Shown here one piece after another: positions 1 through 7,951 of a DNA stretch of 64,000 bases. Every line of letters starts with the position of its first letter. Position 1 is the first letter of the stretch. The stretch is taken from the NCBI RefSeq assembly GCF_020329485.1, contig NZ_JAGKJI010000001.1:496001-560000 (forward strand), in the 5' to 3' direction. This DNA is from Bradyrhizobium cenepequi. Its GTDB lineage: Bacteria > Pseudomonadota > Alphaproteobacteria > Rhizobiales > Xanthobacteraceae. The position numbers and the translations under genes are program-made. Under the pieces are notes generated by a model. The model saw only the letters and a list, made by a program, of their open reading frames with translations, was not told where the DNA came from and searched no databases.

Positions 1-942
1 GATACCGAAGACGTAGGGGTTGCCTTTGATCCGCGGCAACGACTCTAGGATTTTGAGCGCAAGGGGTGGTAGGCGTAGAATTTGGCCTGTCCCCTTGGCT
101 CCCTCTTCCTCGCGAATGTGCCAAGTGCCGCCCATGATCTCATCCCATCGGGCCGTTGCAAGGCACTGCCGGCGCTGGGCGGTTAACAGGAGCAGACGAA
201 CAAGGCCGCCATAGAGCCCGCCCATCTGCTCAGCGGCCCGCCAGACCATGCGGAGTTCGTCATCATCAAGGACGCGATAGTCCCTCGTTCGCTTTTTCTT
301 GCCGCGCCGCTTCGATTGATAACGGATTGAGGACTCGTAACCTTCGCACAGTCCTTCATCTTCGACCCAAAACAAGAGTGTTCTTACCAAACCGAAGACA
401 ATATCGGCTTGCCGGTTCCCGTGTTCGGTGCGCATAGAGAGGCGCAACCCTGCGGCGTCGCTCTTCTTGAGATCGAGGAACCGTTTTTTGCCGAGTTTGG
501 GGATGACATAGCGGCGGTAGCAGCGTGTGACCTCGTCTTTGGTCCGGAAAGTCGAGACCACCTCCTTGATGTAGCGCTCGATCACCTGTTCCATGGTCGC
601 TGTGTGCCACCATGCTTCTTCGTCCGACTTGGGCTCGTTCGAACCCGGCTCCGGCTCGGCTGGTTTGAACAGTTTCGCGGCTTTCCGCGCCGCCTCAACG
701 CTGAATTCTTTAGGGTCCCATCGGCCAAGCTTGTAGGTACGCTTCTTTTCGCCCTTGTTCCCGTAGCGGACGCGGAACGTCCGTGCGCCTCCGTATGACA
801 TCCGGAGAATGAGGTCGGGAAACCCAGTATCGAACCAATCTTCCTGGGGGAGGGTCTGCTTGTGCCGAGCGATCCACGTGTCGCTGAAGCGTTGTTTGCG
901 TCTCTCCTTCGGTCTCCTGCCGTTCGATGTCTCTTCACTCAC
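1..942 (-). CDS. tyrosine recombinase / phage-type integrase, cut by window edge
   Basis: I read this gene directly on the minus strand: it begins at a GTG at 942 and stays open for 314 codons to the window edge, so its C-terminus is missing. The N-terminal part carries an Arg/Lys-rich arm and a RVRYGNKGEKK segment typical of arm-type DNA-binding domains (residues about 50-70). A core-binding region follows (about 115-200). The catalytic domain opens near residue 245 with LLLLTAQRRQCLATARWDE, where the first catalytic Arg of the family lies; the other catalytic residues (HxxR, Tyr) would be outside the window. An AGGGGC sequence precedes the start by about 6 bases. It would catalyse integration or excision of a mobile island, and the tRNA fragment at 1136-1180 sits just upstream of it. 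The family is clear; the element it belongs to lies to the left and is unseen. Confidence 0.85.
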   Translation of the reverse strand, partial: MSEETSNGRRPKERRKQRFSDTWIARHKQTLPQEDWFDTGFPDLILRMSYGGARTFRVRYGNKGEKKRTYKLGRWDPKEFSVEAARKAAKLFKPAEPEPGSNEPKSDEEAWWHTATMEQVIERYIKEVVSTFRTKDEVTRCYRRYVIPKLGKKRFLDLKKSDAAGLRLSMRTEHGNRQADIVFGLVRTLLFWVEDEGLCEGYESSIRYQSKRRGKKKRTRDYRVLDDDELRMVWRAAEQMGGLYGGLVRLLLLTAQRRQCLATARWDEIMGGTWHIREEEGAKGTGQILRLPPLALKILESLPRIKGNPYVFGI

Positions 943-1135
943 GACGCGCCCCTGAAATCAGTTTTGGGTACCTTTTGGGTAGCGATCGACAGCAAAGATC
1001 GCTCATCCCGATGAGCCCAAATGATATCAGTTGAAGGGATTTTGGTCTAAATAACTATCTGATTTTACTATAGATTTTGGCGTTGACACCCCGGATGGTT
1101 CTCAATGAATTCCGATGGTGTGATCGAAGACCCTC

Positions 1136-1180
1136 CTGTGGAACAGGAGGTCGGTGGTTCGAGCCCACCCAACTGTACCA
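1136..1180 (+). other. 3' tRNA-His-like fragment, probable attachment site (att)
   Basis: This stretch reads as the last 45 nt of a tRNA. It has an anticodon loop CTGTGGA (GTG anticodon), the 3' half of the anticodon stem (ACAGG), a variable loop AGGTC, a perfect T arm GGTGG-TTCGAGC-CCACC, an acceptor strand CAACTGT, discriminator A and CCA. The 5' half (D arm and matching acceptor ACAGTTG) is not found upstream, so it is not a functional tRNA. A73 in tRNA-His is known for alphaproteobacteria. A 3' tRNA copy next to a divergently starting integrase is the usual arrangement of an att site left by integration into a tRNA gene. The His assignment is inference. Confidence 0.6.
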
Positions 1181-1200
1181 CCTCATCTGTACCACCTCAT
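1173..1200 (+). repeat. 14-bp tandem duplication at tRNA 3' end
   Basis: The sequence CTGTACCACCTCAT occurs twice without a gap at 1173-1186 and 1187-1200. The first copy contains the last bases and CCA of the tRNA-like fragment. It could mark the crossover or repeated use of the attachment site. Confidence 0.7.
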
Positions 1201-1338
1201 CGAGCCATCATCCCTCCTTGTTCTGGCCATCTTGCTGCTGATGCGATGCCGCGCTTCAGCTGTGATGTTCCCGTCACCGTGTCTTGCCAAGCAAGCAGCC
1301 TTCACCGACTATTTCCGAAAGTGATGGCGAGAGGAACA

Positions 1339-1623
1339 ATGACGATTGCCGGCTCCACCAATTTCAGATTCGGTTTGCTGTTGGCCGCGACGGTGATGGT
1401 CGCGATATGGCCGCGACCGAGCACCGCTTACACGCCCGAGCAGCAGCAGGCTTGCTCGCCAGATGCAATGCGACTCTGCAGCGCGTTCATTCCCGACGTC
1501 GACATGATCACCGCCTGCATGGTCCGCAACAAGGCGCAGCTCTCGCCGCCATGCCGCGCGTTCTTCGGTCCTGATCCGGAGGATCGACGGGAGCGCAGGC
1601 GGCGCGCCAGACCCGAGTACTAG
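1339..1623 (+). CDS. small secreted cysteine-containing protein
   Basis: A 94-residue protein with an N-terminal hydrophobic signal-like segment (about residues 11-30, ending in STAYT) and a short mature part with the pattern CSPDAMRLCSAFIPDVDMIT, ACMV and PPCRAFF, so four cysteines in a compact region, followed by an Arg-rich tail. I chose the ATG at 1339 because GAGAGG lies about 6 bases upstream; an in-frame ATG at 1324 is an alternative. The open frame extends upstream to 1105 through the tRNA fragment, which is not coding. The layout resembles small periplasmic Cys-rich proteins that are widespread in Bradyrhizobium; I know of no assigned function. Its stop codon TAG overlaps the first base of the repeat that begins at 1623. 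Confidence 0.65.
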   Translation: MTIAGSTNFRFGLLLAATVMVAIWPRPSTAYTPEQQQACSPDAMRLCSAFIPDVDMITACMVRNKAQLSPPCRAFFGPDPEDRRERRRRARPEY

Positions 1624-1705
1624 AGCTTCGGCTCTGATTGAATCAGAAGCGAAGCTCGAGATTCTTGTTTTGACGCGTTTTCTTCACGCGAACCGGTATC
1701 CATCC
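1623..1705. repeat. dispersed palindromic repeat, copy A
   Basis: A 35-nt inverted repeat (1623-1657) begins GAGCTTCGGCTC and is followed by the block GACGCGTTTTCTTCACGCG and AACCGGT. The same unit recurs at 20296-20392, there with perfect arms. It is an intergenic repeat of the BIME/REP type; the rest of the gap to 1879 shows nothing else I can name. Confidence 0.8.
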
Positions 1706-1879
1706 GGCATCACGTGCGGGACAGGCGTCGCTCGAAGACGCTCTGAAGCGTCACATCGCGAACCAGCGCGATCTGCGGCGCGAATTCGGATGAGCGTTGT
1801 TTCAAGTCCTCTACGCGCGACAGACTGACGCCTTGCGGCAGTTTCGCTCGTCAACATCTTCTCGCGGGAGGAGAATCCG

Positions 1880-2191
1880 GTGAGCGAACATTACAGAATG
1901 GAAATAGACCGGCACTTCGCCTGGTTCGAAGGCAAGCTGCCGCCGCGGCCCGCCAGATTTGTTGCGTGGCTGCGCAAGCCGTCGTCGCGCTACGCGCGCT
2001 TGCCGCTCGCCATTCTCCTGATGTTCGGCGGCGTCTTCAGCTTCCTGCCGGTGCTCGGGTTTTGGATGTTGCCGCTTGGACTCCTTTTGTTCGCGCAGGA
2101 CGTGCCAGTGTTACAAAAGCCGACCGCGCGGACTCTCGGGTGGGTTGAGCGCAAGTGGACCGAGCGTCAGCGCGCAAAAGACATGCCGTAA
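1880..2191 (+). CDS. small membrane protein of unknown function
   Basis: A 103-residue protein starting at GTG 1880, preceded by GGGAGGAG at 7 bases, a strong ribosome binding site. It has a soluble N-terminus (HYRMEIDRHFAWFEGKLPPRP), one hydrophobic hairpin-like stretch from about residue 38 to 70 (LPLAILLMFGGVFSFLPVLG then MLPLGLLLFAQ) and a basic C-terminus ending KWTERQRAKDMP. This fits two short membrane segments with both ends in the cytoplasm. I do not recognise a named family, though similar short proteins occur in rhizobia. It stands alone between the repeat and the ParA gene. Confidence 0.7.
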   Translation: MSEHYRMEIDRHFAWFEGKLPPRPARFVAWLRKPSSRYARLPLAILLMFGGVFSFLPVLGFWMLPLGLLLFAQDVPVLQKPTARTLGWVERKWTERQRAKDMP

Positions 2192-2371
2192 TTCGCCGAA
2201 AAAACGTGCATTGGCTTCTATTGTCAGTTGTGTGCGCCGCAAGGTGTGACTCAAACAACAACATTTTCCGGCAATTTGCGGCTTATGCCGCATTGTCCGC
2301 AAATTTCTGCTTTCGCGAATCATCACGCTGATTCATTTTCGTGGCCTGGGGTCAATCTGGAGGCCAACGTA

Positions 2372-3052
2372 ATGAACGTGATTGTTTTTGCTTCGCGTAA
2401 GGGAGGCTCGGGAAAAAGTACGCTAGCCGCCCACCTGGCTGCCCATGTGCACAAATCGACCAAGCCCTGTCTGCTGATCGACGCAGATCCGCAGGGCTCG
2501 CTGACGTTGTGGCACAAACTGCGCGGCACCAACGAACCGCCGATCAAGAGCGCCGTCAATTCCGTCAGCGGCATCGTTGCCGCAGCCAAGCGTGACGGGA
2601 TCGAGTGGGTGTTCATCGACACGCCGCCGAATCTATCGGCCGTCGTCGACGATGCCATCAAGAACGCCACCATGGTGATCATTCCGGCCCGGCCCGGCGT
2701 GTTCGACGTCAACGCGGTGCAGGAAACGATCCAGAACTGCCGTTCATCACGCAAGCCCTATGCGGTCGTGATCAACGGCGCGCCGGCCCAGCGCGATAGC
2801 GTCGAGAGCCCGATCGTCACGATCGCGCGCGAGTCGCTGGCGAAATTCCGTGCGCCGGTGTGGAGCGGACAGATCACCAATCGCGCCGATCTCCTGATGG
2901 CGCTGAGCCATGGCGAAGGCGCCCGTGAATATGATGCCGAGGGGCGCGCGGCGGCTGAGATCGGCCGGCTGTGGGCCGCGATCGAACGTTCGATCAAGGC
3001 GATCCGCGGCTCGGCATCGGCAAGCGGCGCGATGCACAAGCAGGCGGCGTAG
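2372..3052 (+). CDS. ParA-family ATPase (orphan)
   Basis: A 226-residue MinD/ParA-type ATPase. The deviant Walker A KGGSGKST is at residues 10-17, LIDADPQGSLTLW near 38, and the Walker B-like region VFIDTPPN near 85. Length and motifs match small ParA proteins that use ATP-dependent dimerisation to position DNA or protein complexes. The start at ATG 2372 is chosen because the family begins with MNVIVFASRKGG and TCTGGAGG lies about 8 bases upstream; the frame is open to 2228 but that part is not ParA-like. No parB or centromere-like repeats are next to it, so a role in plasmid partition is not indicated; orphan ParA proteins in alphaproteobacteria often place other cargo. A strong terminator follows at 3077. 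Confidence 0.9.
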   Translation: MNVIVFASRKGGSGKSTLAAHLAAHVHKSTKPCLLIDADPQGSLTLWHKLRGTNEPPIKSAVNSVSGIVAAAKRDGIEWVFIDTPPNLSAVVDDAIKNATMVIIPARPGVFDVNAVQETIQNCRSSRKPYAVVINGAPAQRDSVESPIVTIARESLAKFRAPVWSGQITNRADLLMALSHGEGAREYDAEGRAAAEIGRLWAAIERSIKAIRGSASASGAMHKQAA

Positions 3053-3076
3053 TCGCAGCAGGCCCTCCAGACTGAC

Positions 3077-3104
3077 AAAAACGCGCGGCCCTCCGCGCGT
3101 TTTT
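3077..3104 (+). terminator. intrinsic terminator after parA-like gene
   Basis: An 8-bp GC-rich stem ACGCGCGG / CCGCGCGT with a 4-base loop and a T run on the plus strand (A run on the other side), 24 bases after the stop codon. It could work in both directions. Confidence 0.85.
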
Positions 3105-3144
3105 GTTGGTGGGTGGATTGTTGGTGAAAGCGCCGTTGGTCCTC

Positions 3145-3251
3145 GTCATTCCGGGGCGCGCCTCTTGGCGCGAGCCCGGAATTCATTTCGCCGCGTGTTC
3201 TGCGGATAAATGGATTCCGGGCTCGCCGCTTCGTGGCGCCCCGGAATGACG
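3145..3251. repeat. long imperfect inverted repeat
   Basis: The outer arms CGTCATTCCGGGGCGC and GCGCCCCGGAATGACG match, and an inner pair GAGCCCGGAATTCAT / ATGGATTCCGGGCTC matches as well. This is an intergenic palindromic repeat of the kind found many times in Bradyrhizobium genomes. Confidence 0.8.
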
Positions 3252-3267
3252 GGGTGCGTGGTAACGT

Positions 3268-3414
3268 TCACGCCACCATCAGCATGTAAAGGATGATCAC
3301 CGGCGAGAGGGTGAGGATCACCGACCAGATGCCGAGTGCCCAGAGGATGTCCTCGGTCGTAAATCCCTGTTGGTGTGAAACTGGATCAAATTCTTTGTGC
3401 ACGACGCGCCCCAT
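3268..3414 (-). CDS. 48-aa membrane peptide
   Basis: A short open frame from ATG at 3414 to TGA at 3268, found by reading the minus strand. The peptide has a polar N-terminus (MGRVVHKEFDPVSHQQG), then FTTEDILWALGIW and a hydrophobic segment SVILTLSPVIILYMLMVA, so it looks like a single-pass membrane peptide with a short cytoplasmic head. A GTG at 3402 would give 44 residues. The base composition of the frame (third-position GC) looks coding from the middle on. I do not recognise the family; small subunits of respiratory or transport complexes look like this, but no partner is adjacent. Confidence 0.5.
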   Translation of the reverse strand: MGRVVHKEFDPVSHQQGFTTEDILWALGIWSVILTLSPVIILYMLMVA

Positions 3415-3524
3415 ATTCTTTGGCGCGATGATCGATAGCTTAAGCGATTTAAGTTCCCGCTCGCAATTTCGCTCGCATTTGACCGCAGGTGCTACCGCGG
3501 ATTAACCACGGCGCGGCGGGCTCT

Positions 3525-3674
3525 TGTGCACCTCGCCCCGCTTGCGGGGAGAGGTCGAAATTCGCGTTAGCGAATTTCGGGTGAGGGGAGCTTCCGCGCA
3601 TTCCTCTGCCGATCGTATTCGCGGAGAAAGCCCCTCACCCTAACCCTCTCCCCGTAAGAACGGGGAGAGGGGAC
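3525..3674. repeat. dispersed repeat with complementary ends
   Basis: Contains CCTCGCCCCGCTTGCGGGGAG and, about 100 bases on, CCCTCACCCTAACCCTCTCC followed by CGTAAGAACGGGGAG. Related blocks occur at 26575-26706 and 40127-40230, so this is one dispersed intergenic family. Confidence 0.75.
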
Positions 3675-3677
3675 GAT

Positions 3678-3953
3678 TCAACGGTCGGCGCGGCCGATCA
3701 CGTCCATCAACTCGGCGATCTTGCGGCGCTGGTCGGCCTTGTCGCCGGAGGAAATCGCGTGCTCGACGCAATGGGCGACATGGTCGCGCAGGACTTCCTC
3801 CTCGACCCGCCGCAGCGCCGCGCGCGCGGCGCCGATCTGGGTCACCACGTCGATGCAATAGCGATCGTCCTCGACCATCTTGGCGAGGCCGCGGATCTGG
3901 CCTTCGATCCGTTTCAGCCGTTTCAGACAGGAACTCTTGATCTCTTCACGCAT
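3678..3953 (-). CDS. csoR: CsoR-family metal-sensing repressor
   Basis: A 91-residue all-helical repressor of the CsoR/RcnR family. The sequence begins MREEIKSSCLKRLKRIEGQI and contains a Cys in DDRYCIDVVTQ and a His-x-x-x-Cys in RDHVAHCVEH. This Cys-His-Cys set is the Cu(I)-binding trio of CsoR rather than the pattern of formaldehyde sensors, which lack the last Cys. It should repress the copper ATPase gene and itself from the divergent promoter, releasing DNA on Cu(I) binding. The start at 3953 follows family length; an in-frame ATG at 3962 would add MIS. The intergenic palindrome at 3963-3979 lies immediately upstream. Confidence 0.85.
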   Translation of the reverse strand: MREEIKSSCLKRLKRIEGQIRGLAKMVEDDRYCIDVVTQIGAARAALRRVEEEVLRDHVAHCVEHAISSGDKADQRRKIAELMDVIGRADR

Positions 3954-3962
3954 AGAGATCAT

Positions 3963-3979
3963 ATACCCCCATAGGGTAT
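3963..3979. promoter_or_regulatory. CsoR-type operator
   Basis: The palindrome ATACCC-N5-GGGTAT lies between the divergent csoR and copper ATPase genes, 10 bases from csoR and 39 from copA. It matches the pattern of published CsoR operators (TACCC / GGGTA arms). Binding here would control both genes. Confidence 0.75.
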
Positions 3980-4018
3980 CATGTTCAAGGGCCGGACTTC
4001 GGCCGGAAAGAGTTCGCC

Positions 4019-6409
4019 ATGGCACAGGCAGGTCACGGTCACGCGCATGAGGGGCACGCGCATCATCACGGCGCGCCGACGCCTAGCTGCTGTGGCGGCA
4101 AGCATGGCACCGCAGCCGGCAACGGCGCGCTCGCGACCGATCCCGTCTGCGGGATGAAGGTCGATCCGGCGACAGCAAAGCATCGCTTCAACTATAGAAG
4201 CGAGGATTACTTCTTCTGCAGCGCGCGCTGCCGCGAGCGGTTTGCTGTAGAGCCCGAGAAATTCTTGAACCCCCGCGAGAGCGAGCCGCCGCCGCCGGCC
4301 GGCACGATCTACACCTGCCCGATGCATCCGGAGGTGAGGCAGGTCGGGCCAGGCTCCTGCCCGATCTGCGGCATGGCGCTTGAGCCGGAGCAGGTGACGC
4401 TCGACGACAAGCCCGATCCGGAACTCGTCGACATGACGCGCCGGTTCCGGATCGCGCTGGTGCTGACGCTGCCGGTATTTGTGATCGAGATGGCCGGCCA
4501 TGCCTTCGGAATCGAACTGGTGCCGATGGGATGGGCGAATTGGATCTCATTCGCGCTGGCGACGCCGGTCGTGCTGTGGGCCGGTGCGCCGTTCTTCGTG
4601 CGCGGTTGGCAGTCGCTGGTGACGCGCAACCTCAACATGTTCACACTGATCGCGATGGGCGTCGGCGTCGCCTATGTCTACAGCGTGGTCGGCACGCTGG
4701 CGCCGAACCTGTTTCCGCCGGTCTTCCGCGACATGCACGGCCAGGTCGCGGTCTATTTCGAAGCGGCCGCGGTGATCACGGTATTGGTGCTGCTCGGGCA
4801 GGTGCTCGAGTTGCGGGCACGCGCGCAGACCTCGGGCGCGATCCGCGCGCTGCTCGGGCTGGCACCGAAGACAGCGCGGCGCATCACCGAGCATGGTGAT
4901 GAAGACGTCGCGATCGACGCGATCGCGGTCGGCGACTGCCTGCGGGTGCGCCCGGGCGAGAAGGTGCCGGTCGACGGCATCGTCACCGAAGGCCATGCGG
5001 TGCTCGACGAATCCATGGTCACCGGCGAATCGATGCCGGTCTCGAAGAACGAGGGCGACCGCGTGATCGGCGGCACCGTCAACCAGAGCGGCGGCTTTGT
5101 CATGAACGCCGAAAAGATCGGCCGCGACACCATGCTGGCGCGGATCGTCGACATGGTCGCGAAGGCGCAGCGTTCGCGCGCCCCGATCCAGCGATTGGCC
5201 GATCGCGTCGCCGGCTGGTTCGTGCCCGCAGTGATCGCGGTCGCGGTGCTGGCGTTCGTGGTCTGGGCGGCGTTCGGACCCGAGCCGCGCTTCACCTTCG
5301 GCCTGGTCGCGGCGGTCACCGTCTTGATCATCGCCTGTCCCTGCGCGCTCGGGCTCGCCACGCCAATGTCGATCATGGTCGGCGTCGGGCGCGGCGCGCA
5401 TTCGGGCATCCTGATCCGCGACGCGCAGGCGCTGGAGCGGATGGAGAGCATCGACACGCTGGTGCTCGACAAGACTGGCACGCTCACCGAGGGCAAGCCG
5501 AAGGTCGTCGGCGTGATCGCTTCAACGGAATTTGATGAGACTGAACTCCTTCGCCTGGCGGCAAGCGTCGAGCGGGGCAGCGAGCATCCGCTGGCCTTGG
5601 CAATCCTGAACGCCGCCAGAGAACGCCAGCTCGCGCTCGCCGAGGTCAGCGGCTTCACCTCGCCGTCCGGCAAGGGCGCGACCGGCACGATCGAAGGCAG
5701 GCAGGTCGCGCTCGGCAATGCCATGCTGATGGGCGAGCTGAAGATCGCAACCAGCGCGCTCGATGCGGCGGCGGAAGCCGCGCGCCAGGACGGCGCGACC
5801 GCGATCTATGTCGCGGTCGACGGGCGCGTGGCCGGCGCGATCGCGATTGCCGATCCGATCAAGCCGTCGGCGAAGGAGGCGCTGGTGGCGCTGCGCAGCG
5901 ACGGCCTGCGTGTGGTGATGCTGACCGGCGACAATGCGACGACCGCGCGCGCGGTGGCGAAACGACTTGGCATCGATGAAGTCGAGGCCGGCGTGTTGCC
6001 GGATCGCAAGAGCGAGGTGGTGCAGCGGCTGCGCGGCGAGGGCCGTGTCGTCGCGATGGTCGGCGACGGCGTCAATGACGCGCCGGCGCTGGCCGCCGCC
6101 GATGTCGGCATCGCCATGGGCGGCGGCACCGACGTCGCGATCGAGAGCGCGGGCGTGACATTGCTTACCGGCGATCTCCGCGGCCTGGTGCGGGCGCGAC
6201 GGCTGTCCGTCGCGACCATGCGCAACATCCGCCAGAACCTGATGTTCGCCTTCATCTACAACGCCGCCGGCGTCCCGATCGCGGCCGGCGTGCTCTATCC
6301 GATATTCGGCATCCTGCTGTCGCCGATGATCGGCGCAGCCGCGATGGCGCTGTCCTCCGTCAGCGTCATCGGCAACGCGCTCCGCCTCGCAAAGGTGAGG
6401 CTGGATTGA
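4019..6409 (+). CDS. copA: Cu(I)-exporting P1B-type ATPase with YHS domain
   Basis: A 796-residue heavy-metal P-type ATPase of the inner membrane that pumps Cu(I) out of the cytoplasm. The N-terminus is His-rich (residues 1-25), followed by a YHS metal-binding domain (about 42-85, [10 protein letters not shown]), then a heavy-metal-binding motif with YTCPMHPEV and CPICGM (about 98-122) in place of the classical HMA domain. Eight membrane segments are expected; the ion-path motif CPCALG is near residue 441, the phosphorylated Asp in DKTGTLT near 483, SEHPLA near 520 and GDGVNDAP near 681. Divergent to csoR with a shared operator, so copper-induced export is the likely role. The N-terminal YHS plus CPMHP combination is found in a subset of P1B-1 pumps. 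The start fits, with the palindrome upstream. Confidence 0.92.
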   Translation: MAQAGHGHAHEGHAHHHGAPTPSCCGGKHGTAAGNGALATDPVCGMKVDPATAKHRFNYRSEDYFFCSARCRERFAVEPEKFLNPRESEPPPPAGTIYTCPMHPEVRQVGPGSCPICGMALEPEQVTLDDKPDPELVDMTRRFRIALVLTLPVFVIEMAGHAFGIELVPMGWANWISFALATPVVLWAGAPFFVRGWQSLVTRNLNMFTLIAMGVGVAYVYSVVGTLAPNLFPPVFRDMHGQVAVYFEAAAVITVLVLLGQVLELRARAQTSGAIRALLGLAPKTARRITEHGDEDVAIDAIAVGDCLRVRPGEKVPVDGIVTEGHAVLDESMVTGESMPVSKNEGDRVIGGTVNQSGGFVMNAEKIGRDTMLARIVDMVAKAQRSRAPIQRLADRVAGWFVPAVIAVAVLAFVVWAAFGPEPRFTFGLVAAVTVLIIACPCALGLATPMSIMVGVGRGAHSGILIRDAQALERMESIDTLVLDKTGTLTEGKPKVVGVIASTEFDETELLRLAASVERGSEHPLALAILNAARERQLALAEVSGFTSPSGKGATGTIEGRQVALGNAMLMGELKIATSALDAAAEAARQDGATAIYVAVDGRVAGAIAIADPIKPSAKEALVALRSDGLRVVMLTGDNATTARAVAKRLGIDEVEAGVLPDRKSEVVQRLRGEGRVVAMVGDGVNDAPALAAADVGIAMGGGTDVAIESAGVTLLTGDLRGLVRARRLSVATMRNIRQNLMFAFIYNAAGVPIAAGVLYPIFGILLSPMIGAAAMALSSVSVIGNALRLAKVRLD

Positions 6410-6411
6410 TG

Positions 6412-6545
6412 CTCCCAAACCTCCCCTTGAAAAGGGGAGGTCGGTTTGCGCGTCAGCGCAAATCGGGTGGGGATCTGCTCTCTCCACGAACAGCGGTGCC
6501 TGTGGCTGACCCCCATCCCGACCTTCCCCCTTTCAGGGGAAGGAG
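6412..6545. repeat. single copy of the 181-bp repeat family (inverted)
   Basis: Contains CTCCCCTTGAAAAGGGGAGG, the GGTTTGCGCG block and ACCTTCCCCCTTTCAGGGGA. The same blocks in opposite orientation form the tandem array at 10599-11097. Confidence 0.85.
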
Positions 6546-6573
6546 AACAAAGGTCAGCGCAAGAAGAAGAGGG

Positions 6574-7491
6574 CTACGCGCTTGCCAGCGAGGCTGATGC
6601 CCGCTGTTCGATCTCGGCATCCAGCCGCGCCGCAAGCTCCGCGCTCACCTCGACCATTGGCAGCCGCACTTCCGCGCTGTCGATCAATCCGGTCCGCCAT
6701 AGCCAATGCTTGGCCGGCGCCGGGCTTGGCTCGACAAACAACAGGCGCGTCAGCTCGCAGATGCTCCGCCATGCCGCCGCTGCGGCGTCGTGCTTGCCCT
6801 GCTTCAGCAGCGACCGCACCGAGGTGAACGCTTCCGTCTCGACATGCGCGGACAACAGGATCGCGCCATCGGCGCCGTCGCCGAGCGCATCGAAATATTG
6901 CGCGTCCTCGCCGGTCAGCACGCGGAAGCCGGCGGGCCGCCGCTTCAGGAAATCGATCGATTGCGCGCGGTCGGCGCAGCAATCCTTCATGCCGACGATG
7001 TTCGGATGCTGTGCGAGTTCAAGCAGCGTCTCGTTGGTGATGTTGACCGCGGTCCGGTAGGGGATGTTGTAGATCAGGAACGGCCACGAGGCGTGATCGG
7101 CCAGCGCGGTGAAGTGCTGCAGGAGACCGCGCTGCGACGGCCGGACGTAGTAGGGGCTCGCGATCAGATAGAAGTCGATCGGCCAGGCGGCGGTCTCGTC
7201 CAGCACATCCTTGATCTTCGCGGTGCTGGCGCCGGACAGGCCAAGGCAGATCGGCAGGTAGCGCCGGCTTGCATTGATCTCCGCCCGTACCAGCATGACG
7301 AGCCGTTCGAACTCGCTGATGTCGAGCGACATGCCTTCGCCCGACGTGGCGCCCAGGATCAACCCGTCGACCGGGCTGCTCGCGTAGTGCCGCATCAGAC
7401 GGCGCAGCGATGGCTCGTCGAGCTTGCCGTCGCGAAATGGCGTGATCAGGGGCAGCCACAGGCCCTGCAATGGGTCGGATAGATCAGTCAT
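6574..7491 (-). CDS. dihydrodipicolinate synthase / NAL-family aldolase
   Basis: A 305-residue TIM-barrel class I aldolase of the DapA/N-acetylneuraminate lyase family. LITPFRDGKLDEPSL at residues 16-30 and LGATSGEGMSLD near 42-53 (the GTTGE position, here with TSGEG) are family hallmarks. The Tyr of YNIPYRT is near residue 139 and the Schiff-base Lys in GMKDCC near 166. The family condenses or cleaves pyruvate-containing keto acids. The real DapA of lysine synthesis usually has GTTGE and lies elsewhere, so this may be a paralogue acting on a sugar-acid or related substrate. It stands alone, with a terminator just upstream that isolates it from lsrB. Confidence 0.85.
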   Translation of the reverse strand: MTDLSDPLQGLWLPLITPFRDGKLDEPSLRRLMRHYASSPVDGLILGATSGEGMSLDISEFERLVMLVRAEINASRRYLPICLGLSGASTAKIKDVLDETAAWPIDFYLIASPYYVRPSQRGLLQHFTALADHASWPFLIYNIPYRTAVNITNETLLELAQHPNIVGMKDCCADRAQSIDFLKRRPAGFRVLTGEDAQYFDALGDGADGAILLSAHVETEAFTSVRSLLKQGKHDAAAAAWRSICELTRLLFVEPSPAPAKHWLWRTGLIDSAEVRLPMVEVSAELAARLDAEIEQRASASLASA

Positions 7492-7536
7492 GGTCCTTCT
7501 CCTTGGGTCGCGTGAAACGCCGGAGACGGGACCAAC

Positions 7537-7562
7537 AAAAAACCCCGTCCAGACGGCGGGGT
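7537..7562 (-). terminator. intrinsic terminator upstream of aldolase gene
   Basis: A stem ACCCCGTC / GGCGGGGT (one G-T pair) followed on the minus strand by a T run of six. It would stop minus-strand transcription coming from lsrB. Confidence 0.75.
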
Positions 7563-7721
7563 CTTCGGGATCGGTTCGGTCGATTTGACTCTATCGCGCG
7601 CGTCGATCTCGGCTCCCCGCATGAGGAGCTTTTTTCGACAAAGCTGCGCACGAATTCGTGATCATGTCGCAATATTGCTGAGACAGCCGGAGGTTGTCAA
7701 CGCGTGTTTGGAGCAGAGGGC

Positions 7722-7753
7722 GAAAAGAAGCCGGGCTCGACCGAGCCCGGCTT
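7722..7753 (-). terminator. hairpin in the lsrB-aldolase gap
   Basis: Near-perfect 12-bp arms AAGCCGGGCTCG / CGAGCCCGGCTT followed by TTCTTTTC on the minus strand. It is likely a second terminator for the trxB-lsrB unit. The remaining gap sequence (7492-7951, 460 bases) shows no convincing gene. Confidence 0.7.
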
Positions 7754-7951
7754 AAGGTATTGGCCACGTGAGGCCGACACAATCACCTTCCAAGAGGGAT
7801 TACTGAGCTTCCGCACCACTGGAGGAGGGGGACATAAGCGTAGCGCGACCGCTCAGCGCACCAGCACTATGATCCCCATCGGCGCCATGCAGCAACCGTC
7901 CGAGCCGCATGTCAGACATGCGGAGTCCGGGCCCTCTACGCAGGCAGGCGA

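Noticed and set aside
1105..1338. Upstream extension of the small secreted protein
   Set aside because: Part of it is the tRNA fragment and its repeat, so it is not coding.
3293..3505. 70-codon plus-strand frame
   Set aside because: The opposite strand carries the more plausible membrane peptide (3268-3414); this one has no recognisable protein features.
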